Assembly: GCF_932526225.1 (NCBI RefSeq)
Contig: NC_064034.1
Location: forward strand, 15,512,887 to 15,576,886
Origin: Nematostella vectensis
Lineage: Eukaryota; Cnidaria; Anthozoa; Actiniaria; Edwardsiidae
Direction: 5' to 3'
Length of the DNA: 64,000 bases
The notes beneath the pieces were generated by a model that saw only the letters and a list, made by a program, of their open reading frames with translations, did no database searches and was not told the origin of the DNA. The translations under genes and the position numbers were made by a program. Shown piece by piece: positions 34,231 to 47,974 of the stretch. Within the stretch, counting starts at the first letter, position 1. Each line of letters begins with the position of its first letter.

Positions 34231-34612
34231 GGTGCCACATAGTACCCTCCCCCCAGAGGTGTGTGTTGCCACATAGTACCCTCCCCCAGAGGTGCGTGTT
34301 GCCACATAGTACCCTCCCCCCAGAGGTGTGTGTTGCCACATAGTACCCTCCCCCAGAGGTGCGTGTTGCCACATAGTACCCTCCCCCCAGAGGTGTGTGT
34401 TGCCACATAGTACCCTCCCCCAGAGGTGCGTGTTGCCACATAGTACCCTCCCCCCAGAGGGTGTGTGTTGCCACATAGTACCCTCCCCCCAGAGGTGCGT
34501 GTTGCCACATAGTACCCTCCCCCCAGAGGGTGTGTGTTGCCAGTACCCTCCCCCCCAGAGGTGTGTGGTGCCACATAGTACCCTCCCCCAGAGGTGTGTG
34601 GTGGCACATTGT
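34231..34612. repeat. Minisatellite, about 11-12 units of 33-35 bp in dimeric order
   Basis: The unit is GCCACATAGTACCCTCCCC, then further C, then CAGAGGTGYGTGTT. Units alternate for the first six to eight copies: one type has six Cs and TGTGTG, the other mostly five Cs and TGCGTG. The repeating block is therefore a dimer of about 67 bp. The last units are degraded, and one carries a short deletion (GCCAGTACC). Long open frames on both strands here come from the repeat itself. Confidence 0.9.
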
Positions 34613-37971
<3,359 letters not shown>

Positions 37972-38436
37972 TGAAAAATCTCAATATTCAGAAAATATCC
38001 CCGTCAATGTACTTAGGATTTATAAAGTTTTGGATTGTAGTAATGGTATTTTTGAGAACTGAATTCGGCCGTTTTATATTATTTTATACACAACTATGTA
38101 GCTATCTCGAAAGGCCTAAGGTTCTAGGAGTTTTTATATTATACATATATATATATATATATATTTAGGAGCTGTATATTTTTCAATGTTTTTAACTATA
38201 CTTCTTTGTGTAAACATAGTCTTTGTGTTGATTTCCTAAAACAACACACGTCACTTGATCTTCTGTCAGACCCGTGATTTGTGTGTAAATAGCTAAACAT
38301 GGAACGAAAGGTCACTGGTTATAGACTATACAATTCGCATCAATGGATCGATTTCAATCGATTTAAATTATTGAATAATTGTATCTGTTCAAGTTGATAA
38401 AGAACTCGAAGCTACTGGTGTAGTAAAATGTCATTT

Positions 38437-38442
38437 AATAAA
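38437..38442 (+). promoter_or_regulatory. Poly(A) signal of the KLF gene
   Basis: AATAAA is followed 35 bases later by a GT-rich stretch (TGTGTTGTGTTG), the usual downstream element. This implies a 3' UTR of about 480-500 bases. That UTR includes an (AT)n run near 38143-38164 and several ATTTA motifs, compatible with an unstable mRNA. Confidence 0.7.
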
Positions 38443-38509
38443 TACTTTTTTACCGTGAACATTGCCGGTTCAATTGTGTTGTGTTGTTTAATTGTGTTGT
38501 TTGAAAGGT

Positions 38510-38997
38510 CACAAGCTCGTCAGTTTTACTCCACTATCGAAACGCCACACAGGCTTGTCCAGGCAAAGATACATCAAACCTCTCAGCACTAAACCTCGTG
38601 ATAACAACAATTACTTAGCTTCGACAGACGTTAGGAAAAAAGAAAACAAGGTTTCATTACGGAGGTACACAAGACCACCCTCTATTAATCGACCACATTC
38701 TGCGACCACTCGCTATCAAGCGATCACTGCACAAGCGACCACTGCCGCCAGGGTGGGACTATGACCGTTCCCCGCTGGTTTGAGAACATTGGGAATCATG
38801 GCGCGCAAAGAGACGACCAGCATTGGCCGTTGCGCGTACGAAACCATGACATTTCCGAATAACTCAAAATAAGAGCAGGCTATGTGATAATCAACAGGGA
38901 TTTATTTTACTTTCCGTGTGCCAATGAGACCCACTATGGACTTGCATCTTGACAGGGCGGTTACCGTAATTATTCGAATAAGCTTATTTACTTTTTC
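38510..38997. other. Spacer between the KLF gene and the minisatellite
   Basis: No gene is recognised. An open frame of 90 codons at 38492-38764 has no identifiable motif. Confidence 0.4.
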
Positions 38998-39722
38998 TCG
39001 GTAAACAGCGAGAAATACCGAGTGAACATAGCGATAAATACCGGGTAAAAGAATAGCGAATAACACTGGTAAACAGCGAAAAATACCGGGTAAAAACAGC
39101 GAAAAACACTGCTGGTAAACATAGCGAGAAACACCGGGTGAACATTGCGATAAATACCTGGTAAAAACATAGCGAAAAACACTGGTAAACATAGAGAAAA
39201 CACCGGGTGAACATAGCGAGAAACACCGTGTGAACATAGCTAAAAATACCGGGTAAAAACATAGCGAGAAACACTGCTGGTATATGGCTTAAAACAACTG
39301 GTGAACATAGCGAAAAACACCAGGTTAAACATAACGAAAAACACCGGGTAAACGTAGCGAATAATACCGGGCGAACGTAGCGAATAACACCGGGTAATCA
39401 TAGCGAAAAACACCGGGCGAGCATAGAGAAAACCACCGGGTAAAAACAGAGAAAAACACTGGGTAAAAAAAGCGAAAATCACTGGGTAAACATAGCGAAA
39501 AACACCTGGTGAACATAGCGAAAAACACCAGGTAAACATAGCGAAAAACACCGAATAAACGTAGCGAATAACACCGGGTAATTATAGCAAAAAGCACCGG
39601 GTAATAATAGTGAAAACCACCGGGGTAAACATAGCTAAAAACACCGGGCGAACATAGCGAAAAGCACCGGGTAAACATAGCGAAAAACACCGGGTAAACA
39701 GAGCGAAAAACACCAGGTGTAA
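38998..39722. repeat. 23-bp minisatellite, array 1 (about 31 units, diverged)
   Basis: The unit consensus is GCGAAAAACACCGGGTAAA plus CATA, with many substitutions and small length changes. It differs from array 2 at fixed positions: GCGAAA instead of GCGGAA, and GTAAAC instead of GTGAAC. The arrays have therefore been homogenised separately. Confidence 0.9.
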
Positions 39723-39833
39723 CAGTCGATTTGTTTAGGCCAGGAGATCCGTTCCGGCCGGAACTGTTTCACTAGGATTTTCGTTTCGGGCACATAACAT
39801 TCCAGGATTTAGCGCTCTGGCCACCTCTAACAC

Positions 39834-40195
39834 ACATGACCCGTCAATCAAAATACGTGAAGTCATCAATCACGTGACCTGGGAGGAAAACCTTAATATC
39901 TCCAAGGTATTTAGCGCTTTCACCACTAAACTCGTAAACAATAACATTTGGGATGCAACAAACATGACCCGTCAATCAAAATACGTGAAGTCATCAATCA
40001 CGTGACCTGGGAGAAAAACCTTAATATCTCCAAGGCATTTAGCGCTTTCACCACTAAACTCGTAAACAATAAAATTTGAAATGCAACAAACATGACCCGT
40101 CAATCAAAATACATAACGTCATCAATCACGTGACCTGGAAGGGAAACGCTTATATCTCCAAGGCATGTAGCGCTTTGACCACCAAACTTGTAAAC
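39834..40195. repeat. Three tandem copies of a 128-bp unit
   Basis: Copies begin with CATGACCCGTCAATCAAAAT at 39834, 39963 and 40091, giving periods of 129 and 128. Each contains CATCAATCACGTGACCTGG with the palindromic E-box TCACGTGA. A partial copy (TTTAGCGCTCTGGCCACC) precedes the first. The block separates the two parts of the 23-bp minisatellite. Confidence 0.92.
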
Positions 40196-40249
40196 GGTAT
40201 TACATGGTAAACATAGCAAAAAACAACAGGTTAACAGCGAAAACACCAG

Positions 40250-40373
40250 TGCCGGATTCCTTGAAAGCAGGTTAACGCTAACCCAGAGTTAAATACGGTT
40301 GTTATCCAATCAAATGTCTCGATAACCATATTTATCCGTGGATAAGCGCTAACATACTTTCTAGGAACCCGGC
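40250..40373. mobile_element. 124-bp MITE-like element with about 35-bp inverted ends
   Basis: The left end GCCGGATTCCTTGAAAG and right end CTTTCTAGGAACCCGGC are imperfect inverted repeats. They continue inward through GTTAACGCTAAC and GATAAGCGCTAAC. CCAG flanks the element on both sides (40246-40249 and 40374-40377). Removing the element and one CCAG restores a normal 23-bp minisatellite unit, which supports insertion into the array. Confidence 0.75.
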
Positions 40374-40377
40374 CCAG

Positions 40378-41472
40378 GCAAATATAGCGAAAAACACCGG
40401 GTAAACATAGCAGAAAACGCCGGGGGAACATAGCGGAAAATACAGGGTAAACATAGCGGAAAACACCGGGTAAACATAGCGGAAAACACCGGGTGAACAG
40501 CGGAAACACCGTGTGAACATGGAGGAAAACACCGGGTGAACATAGCGGAAAACACCGGGTGAACATAGCGGAAAACACCGGGTGAACATAGCGGAAAACG
40601 CCGGGTGAACATAGCGGAAAACACCGGGTGAACATAGCGGAAAACACCGGGTGAACATAGCGGAAAACGCCGGGTGAACATAGCGGAAAACGCCGGGTGA
40701 ACATAGATGAAAACACCGGGTGAACATAGCGGAAAACACCGGATAAACATAGCAGAAAACGCCGGGTGAACATAGCGGAAAATACCGGGTGAACATAGCG
40801 GAAAGCACCGGGTGAACATAGCGGAAATCGCCGGGTGAACAGCGGAAACACCGGGTGAACATAGCGGAAAACACCGGCTGAACATAGCAGAAAACGCCGG
40901 TGGATCATAGCGGAAAACACCGGGTGAACATAGCGGAAAACACCGGGTGAACATAGCGGAATACACCGGGTGAACATAGCAGAAAACGCCGGGTGAACAT
41001 AGCGGAAAATACCGGGTGAACATAGCGTAAACACCGGGTGAACATAGCGTAAACACCGGGTGAACATAGCGTAAACACCGGGTGAATATAGCGGAAAACA
41101 CCGGCTGAACATAGCGGAAAACACCGGGTGAACATAGCGGAAAACACCGGGTGAACATAGCAGAAAACGTCGGGGGAACATAGCGGAAAATACCGGGTGA
41201 ACATAGCGAAAAACACCGGGAAACATAGCGGAAAACGCCGGGGGAACATAGCGGAAAATACCAGGTGAACATAGCGGAAAACCCCGGGCTAAACATAGCG
41301 GAAAACACCGGGTGAACATAGCGGAAAACACCGGGTGAACATAGCAGAAAACGCCGGGTGAACATAGCGGAAAATACCGGGTGAACATAGCGGAAAACAC
41401 CGGGTGAACATAGCGGAAAACACCGGGTGAACATAGCGGAAAACACCGGGTGAACATAGCGGAAAACACCAA
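40378..41472. repeat. 23-bp minisatellite, array 2 (about 47 units)
   Basis: The unit is GAACATAGCGGAAAACACCG plus GGT, more uniform than array 1. Because 23 is not a multiple of three and the reverse complement of the unit lacks stops in any frame, all three minus frames stay open for hundreds of codons. These frames are best read as by-products. The array ends about 190 bases beyond the BHMT stop codon. Confidence 0.92.
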
Positions 41473-41625
41473 GTAAGCGCCTGCAAGCAGGCAACTCCCA
41501 AAGGTCTCTAACGCAGAAGATTTAAGTTTCTTCTTCGTTTTTAAGGTGTCTTTTTCAGGGTCGTGTGCTGGGGCGTATTACTAAAGCAATGAACATGCCT
41601 GTCCAATGGCGAGACATAAGTGTTG

Positions 41626-41631
41626 TTTATT
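41626..41631 (-). promoter_or_regulatory. Poly(A) signal of BHMT
   Basis: AATAAA on the minus strand lies about 35 bases after the BHMT stop codon (41665-41667). This gives a very short 3' UTR that ends before the 23-bp minisatellite. Confidence 0.65.
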
Positions 41632-41664
41632 AATATTGTTCATTAATAAATAAGTATGCCTTGT

Positions 41665-44600
41665 CTATTCGTGTTTTTTCTCCGTTTTCCAAGTGTCCTC
41701 GTGAACAGCGAATGCTGGTGAGAATGGCCGACCAGTCGCAGGAACGAGTTTTTCCCAATACTCTCGAGTAGCCCTGAAACATGACAAACTGGCTCAAATA
41801 ACCCAATTCGCCACTGAGGCCAAAACACAAATCGAATAACGCTGAAAGCCACAAAAGTGCCATGGTACGGAAGATAGAAAAAAAAGGGCAAAGCACAGGG
41901 GGCAGGTGCATAGTACGACTTGTCTAGAGTTATCTTTATACAGGAGATACGATAATTTATGGTAAAAGTTCTGAAGATCGGAATACATGTTCTCACCTCC
42001 GGGCGACTTGAGCTTCGGCGTGATGGACCAAGGCCTCCCCCCATAGGCAACTCTTGTCACTGCCCGGTGGTAATCGTCCTCGCTCTTTTGACAGCTGCAA
42101 CAATAGGATGTTCGCATGTTTAGCAAAATAAGAAGTACTTAAACACCCTGGGCCTGGTTCAGATTTGATTTCCTCTTTTTGCCTTAGTTTTTTTTTTAGA
42201 AAACTCTAATTTTAGGGGAAAACGAGTGGAGTAAACTCTCCGCAAGAGAGTATCAGTAGTATCATACTGTTTGCTGTCCGCTAACTGGCAGGGGCGGGAC
42301 CTAGCTTTTCGCTATAGGTAGGGGGTGGGGGGGGGTTGGCTCAGTGACAAATGGGGGAGGGTTATTTTTTTTGTTACATATGGAAATCCGGTAGCCCAAA
42401 GGGGGGGGGGGGGGTGAACCTCGTAAACCCTTCCCTTGGATCAGCTACTGCTGACACTCCCGTAAGAGGACAGCTTTACTTCCGAACAACTTTTAAGATA
42501 CCCGTTTTGACGTCTTCTACAAACTCACTGTATCTGTATCAAACAATACATTACTCCAAAATTCAACTATGATTTTTTTTAATGTAGGGTACATGTGACA
42601 GGGATACCCACCTCTTCAGCTAGTGCCCTGATGTGACAGGGATACCCACCTCCTCAGCTAGTGCCCTGATGTGACAGGGATACCCACCTCTCCAGCTAGA
42701 GCCCTGATGTGACAGGGATACCCACCTCTCCAGCTAGAGCCCTGATGTGACAGGGATACCCACCTCTTCAGCTAGTGCCCTGATGTCACAGGGATACCCA
42801 CCTCTTCAGCTAGTGCCCTGATGTGACAGGGATACCCACCTCTTCAGCAAGTGCCCTGATGTCACAGGGATACCCACCTCTTCAGCAAGTGCCCTGATGT
42901 GACAGGGATACCCACCTCCTCAGCTAGTGCCCTGATGTGACAGGGATACTCACCTCTTCAGCTAGAGCCCTGATGTCACAGGGATACTCACCTCTTCAGC
43001 TAGAGCCCTGATGTGACAGGGATACCCACCTCCTCAGCTAGTGCCCTGATGTGACAGGGATACTCACCTCTTCAGCTAGTGCCCTGATGTGACAGGGATA
43101 CCCACCTCCTCAGCTAGTGCCCTGATGTGACAGGGATACTCACCTTTTCAGCTAGTGCCCTGATGTGACTGGGATACCCACCTCTTTAGCAATTGCCCTG
43201 ATGTCACAGGGATACCCACCCCTTTAGCTAGTGCCCTGATGTGACAGGTATACCCACCTCCTCAGCTAGTGCCCTGATGTGACAGGGATACCCACCTCTT
43301 CAGCTAGTGCCCTGATGTGACAGGGATACCCACCTCTTCAGCTAGTGCCCTGATGTGGTAGGGATACCCACCTCCTCAGCTAGTGTCCTGATGTTACAGG
43401 GATACCCACCTCTTCAGCTAGTGCCCTGATGTGACAGGGATACCCACCTCTTCAGCTAGTGCCCTGATGTGGTAGGGTTCAAATCCGCAGCAACCTCCTA
43501 TGTATCGAACACCCATATTGTAAGCCTTACGTGCAAACTTGTGGGCCTCAATTCTCGTCAGTACTCTAGGCTCAAGAGCTAGCAGATTAATGAATAACAA
43601 AGTTAGTTTTTCTACAGGTTTAAGTATGGATCAAGGGGGGGATTGGGTGATTGTTACCATTTCTAGTAACTGTTCTTAATTATCCACCCTTTTTATTGTT
43701 ATAATACCCATCTTTTTAGAAGTCTTACTCCACTAGTTAGCTTGCCAGGAGTCTTTCATCCATTTAGCCCAATAATGGAACTATAACTCAACACACCTAA
43801 AGTACATTCTGGAATACTAGTGAAGCCTGATGGACCAGCGTCTGGACACCAATATCCCAGGGGCTGGACCATCCAGTGAGTTTTCAGCCCTTCCCTTTGG
43901 ATGGCCTCTTGCATCAGGGCGATAGTATCCAGGCTCCGCTCTGGGTCGAATCGGCAATTCACTCCTATAATATCTGCACCTAGAAAATTTAACAACAACA
44001 AAATCAAGCCTATGTAGCTATAGCAACAAAGCCACATGAGAATCACACTCTTAACTAGGGGAACCTCCTACCTTATGTTATCCCATTGTATCTCTTAGTG
44101 CATTGATGTTATTAAGGTTGTTTACCATTTAATTGGAAATTCTGGTAATTCTGGATTTTTTTGTAAATGGAAAAAATCCCACAAGGGTTAATTTCAGAAA
44201 ATTGCATACCATTTGCAGTTTTCATAAAATATTTGACCAAGGCCCCCATCGGCCACTATTCCCCAGGACCCAAAAAGTAGAATTCCTAGGTACAGAAGTA
44301 AATGGTACATAAGTCACTCCGGAAATTCTGGAATATAGGAAACTTCCTCTTACCATTATGACAACCACAACACAGAGAAAACCATACCAAACCCTTTCTA
44401 CTGTGATACTAGCATGTTGGGCAGTTCTGCCCTCATTATCATATAGTACCCCCATCCCAACTTGGTTGAAGCCCCAACAAACACAATACTTCTGCCATCT
44501 TATCTGGGGGGACATACACCCTGAGTAACAACAACAGCTCACCTGCACGAACCAATCTAACAGCACATTCTCCTGGCAACACACCATGACGATCACCCTC

Positions 44601-47600
44601 ACGACTTATTGCCATGGTAACAGCCACAGGTTTCCCACTTTCCTTCATCACTTCAACCATCCATTCAGCCTCTTGGACATGTGAGATGTACTTTAGGAAC
44701 AATTGGGAAAACTGTTAATTTATGCTTCAGTTTAATTCTTACCTACTCCCTTACTTTCACTCACATTTTTAGTGCAGAATTAGCTCTGCATTACTAGCTT
44801 GTTATCTTTTTTTGTTAAAGCTGTTAGTTTGCAACTAGCAGCAAATCTTATTTTATGGGTAAGGGGTAGTTTATCCTATAAATTTATCCTCCAATAAATA
44901 GAGAATTAGATCTTATTCCTTTCATGGAAGTGTGAAGTAATTTATGCACTTTGTCACATATTTCAGTAACTCTGAAGGACTGAAATAGAAGGCTGAAAAG
45001 GGATAGAAAAATGTAACATGTAACACTTCAATCAAGGACTGAAATAGAAGGCTGAAAAGGGATAGAAAAATGTAACATGTAACACTTCAATCATCAAAGT
45101 TTTGACTATTCACCTCAGCAATGAGTAAATCCATTCCGGTATCCACAAAGATTTTGACCTGATCTCTAAACCTCTGCTTGATTTCCTCTTTTGAGGCAAG
45201 GCCCTTAATAAAGAGTGAGCCAGTCTCACAAAGGGATCCGGATGAAAGGGCAAATTCTCCCTCATCAGATACTTCTTTTGCCAAGATACTTCCAGCATGG
45301 CTGATTTCATCCCACTGTAAGGACATGGGAAGACAAAATCTCATCAATTACATGCAACATCTCTTATATAATAAATAACATATACTGTACTGTAATATTA
45401 CTGTAATATTGTGAATCAAGCAGCTGGGGCGCTTATGTGATTTTTCAGATCTTTGAGGGGTGCTTATTGGAGAAAGTCTAAAGTGTAGTCGTCCTCTGGT
45501 GATTCAGTGCAGGAAAAAGCTAATTTAGTGCATGGCACGGTACAATGTATGGCAACAGGACAGGTCAACATGGCTGTGAAAGAAAGAATTGGAAGTCTCC
45601 AACCACTCACAAAATGCCAGTGTAAAATAAACAGGAATGACTAAAAGTACAAAGTCCCTTGTAATCATACAAAAATAGAATCCAGATAGTTATAATGATT
45701 AATATTACAATATTATCATACAGTATTGATACCAAACATACTTAACATTTGTCAGGAATACTACTAACAAGAAATGCTAGGTTATAACTGGCCGAGAAAG
45801 AAAACTAATAAACAAAAATAGAAAAATTATATAGTAACTGTACAGAAGTGTAGTGCCTGAATCGAACAAGGTTTAATAGAATGAACTAGGAAAGCTATGA
45901 AAATTCGAAAGAAATTGTTTCATGCCTACAGACAAATGAAAATATGAAACTGAAGCTCCCCCCCCTTATCATATGTAAAAAATATAATAGATAAACAAAT
46001 TGAAATTATAATTGATAAATCAACTAAATAAGGTTATTGCCATTGCAATATTCTGATTTGGAAATATTATAAAAGAAATAAAAAAATAGAGTTAACTGTA
46101 AATGGGAAAGCTGTGGTTTACAAAATATAGAATGTGAGCATGACATTGCCTACTTATGAATATTCTAATTACTATTTATACTCCTAATAAGTAGAGCTAA
46201 CTGTATATACCTCGAGTAGTTGTTCTTTAGTCTTCTCCAACAAATCCTAGTTAAAAAACCCTTCCAATGTGGCAACTCATTCACAACTGAAAATTAGCTA
46301 AATGCAACCCCTATTTGTACGACAAGATCATGTGTGGGAAAACATTCTTTAGATTCTAGAACTTGTTGTCAGCATATGCCTTTTCCTTATTACAGTTGGC
46401 CGCAGGGATGCCCTGTACTTGTATCGCTTATCTATTGTGATAGTTGCATGAAAAATCAAAAGTTATTCACTGAAAACTGAGTTGATCAAATACTGTGCCC
46501 ACTAATCATGTTATCAAAGGCAAGTGTCGCTTGAGTACTTCCGTTTGAAAACATGAAAATACATCTAAACGTTTAGTAAGTGGCAACTAAATAAACACAA
46601 AATTATTACAACCAAATCTGAAGAATATGGAGTGAAATATAGAATAAAATATATTTCTAGTAGACCCTGTTACACAGAAAAAAAAACAATTCAGTGAAGT
46701 ATAGCTGATTTGCTATTTAACACTTAAAAAAATAAGAACCAATCAAATAACAGGAAAGTAAAAAGGTAATCTATGATTACTGGTTTGAAAATAATTTCCA
46801 AGGGCATAGTAAATAGAGATTGATATACTTGTATTGACAAATTATTAATACAGTTCCAGACTTCAGCATAGCCAACATCATGCACATATAATGCAACTAA
46901 TAATGTATCCCTAATGACCTATCCTCCCACCCGCCTTTTCCTGAGTCTAATACCTTGGGAAAATGCCCTTAATAGAAATAACATCAGACAGAGAAGAAGG
47001 AGGAAGGTATACCTTATAACTGTACCCAGCAGACACAAGAGGCTTGTCTTGCATGGCAAATGTAAAGGCCTGTATAACATCAGCACCAGCCCTCAGAAAT
47101 TCACGATGAAGCTGTCGGACTAACATATCATATGATCATAGACAGATCCACGCAGGTGTGGGATGAAGATGCTACACCCTTTGCACATTCTTACACTGCC
47201 CACCATTTCAAACTGCTTAGTAGTGTTAATACACTGTAAGAAAAGAGAGACAAATAAAGAAAACAGGGGTGATAATCAAAATCAGTTAAATCTGTGTTAG
47301 GGGATAAGCTGATAGGTAAAGTCCACATAAATTGACCTCTGCCCTCATCACAGCTCACATACAAACACCTCCTTTCCTGGTTATGCAAATTGATATAAAA
47401 AATGAACTAGCAGAACATAATCCTTGGGTATGCAGTTGTTTGACGTTAGGCCATTCAGTGGTTTTCCCCATGCTTACATGCAGGCTTGTCGCGTAGTCAC
47501 AAAGCAAGTTGACGACAACCTTTTGTCAAATGACTGTATACTCCAGTGCATGCACTGTTACCTACCCCCCTACCTTTTAAGGACAAAACATTCTGTGGTG

Positions 47601-47974
47601 TATAATGACCGATATGTTCTTGTTGGGTATACAACCAAGTTTTTTTTAGAATTTGGGAATTATTTACCACAATGCTTATACGTAGTAGTTGTACAGTGTC
47701 CATAATGTGTGTCCTATCTTGAAATGTAGGTAAAATACCAAGCAAAAATGGTCAGTCCAGTCACAAAGCAGGCAAGAAGAAAACTATTGTTTTATCACTA
47801 AATGCTATCTGCCAAAGGTACAAAACATAGAGCTGTACCTGCTTCTGGGTGCTCCACCACGCATTCAGGAGTCCACACACCAGCCTTTACATAACAGCGT
47901 TTTTCCAGGGCGTGGGTCATTCCTCCATCACCAATAATCACCTCACCATCATTGAGTCTTTCCAGGATTCCTTG
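41665..47974 (-). CDS. BHMT: Betaine-homocysteine S-methyltransferase, eight exons found; first exon not located
   Basis: This cytosolic zinc enzyme moves a methyl group from betaine to homocysteine, giving dimethylglycine and methionine. Exons in minus order: 47974-47839, 47119-47013, 45314-45114, 44690-44543, 43979-43797, 43578-43448, 42094-41997 and 41773-41665. Introns are GT...AG and phases agree, giving 370 codons plus stop. Recognisable parts include [10 protein letters not shown] then [23 protein letters not shown], and [12 protein letters not shown]. Zinc-binding cysteines lie in GVNCRFDP and [12 protein letters not shown], and the C-terminal segment includes [13 protein letters not shown]. 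The C-terminus is about 38 residues shorter than human BHMT. The first exon must end on a codon boundary; 48082-48071 (ending CTGACACAG before GTGATA) is a weak candidate. The donor of the sixth exon is duplicated in the array at 42592-43470. Confidence 0.95.
42592..43470. repeat. 38-bp tandem array (about 23 units) built from a BHMT exon end and splice donor
   Basis: On the minus strand each unit reads GGCACTAGCTGAAGAG, then GTGGGTATCCCTGTCACATC, then AG. The first part equals the last 16 bases of the BHMT exon 43578-43448, and the second part equals that exon's donor and the start of the intron. The exon itself forms the first unit. Units vary by single bases. At least four (near 42947, 42985, 43061 and 43137) carry GTGAGT instead of GTGGGT, a closer match to the donor consensus. 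One unit near 43360 keeps the exon-like CCCTACCACATC instead of CCCTGTCACATC. Confidence 0.95.
44975..45092. repeat. 59-bp tandem duplication in a BHMT intron
   Basis: Two essentially identical 59-bp copies (44975-45033 and 45034-45092) start AAGGACTGAAATAGAAGGC. The second ends 22 bases from the end of the exon 45314-45114, in the intron that follows it. Confidence 0.9.

Noticed and set aside
40231-41494. Minus-strand open frames of 377 and 413 codons encoding FRYVHPVFSAMFTRCFPLCS-type repeats
   Set aside because: They lie entirely in the 23-bp minisatellite. The unit lacks stops in all three minus frames, so several long frames overlap; no splice or start context supports translation.
42592-43470. 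Possible CRISPR array
   Set aside because: Units are contiguous 38-bp copies without unique spacers, and the genome is eukaryotic. The same holds for the other arrays.
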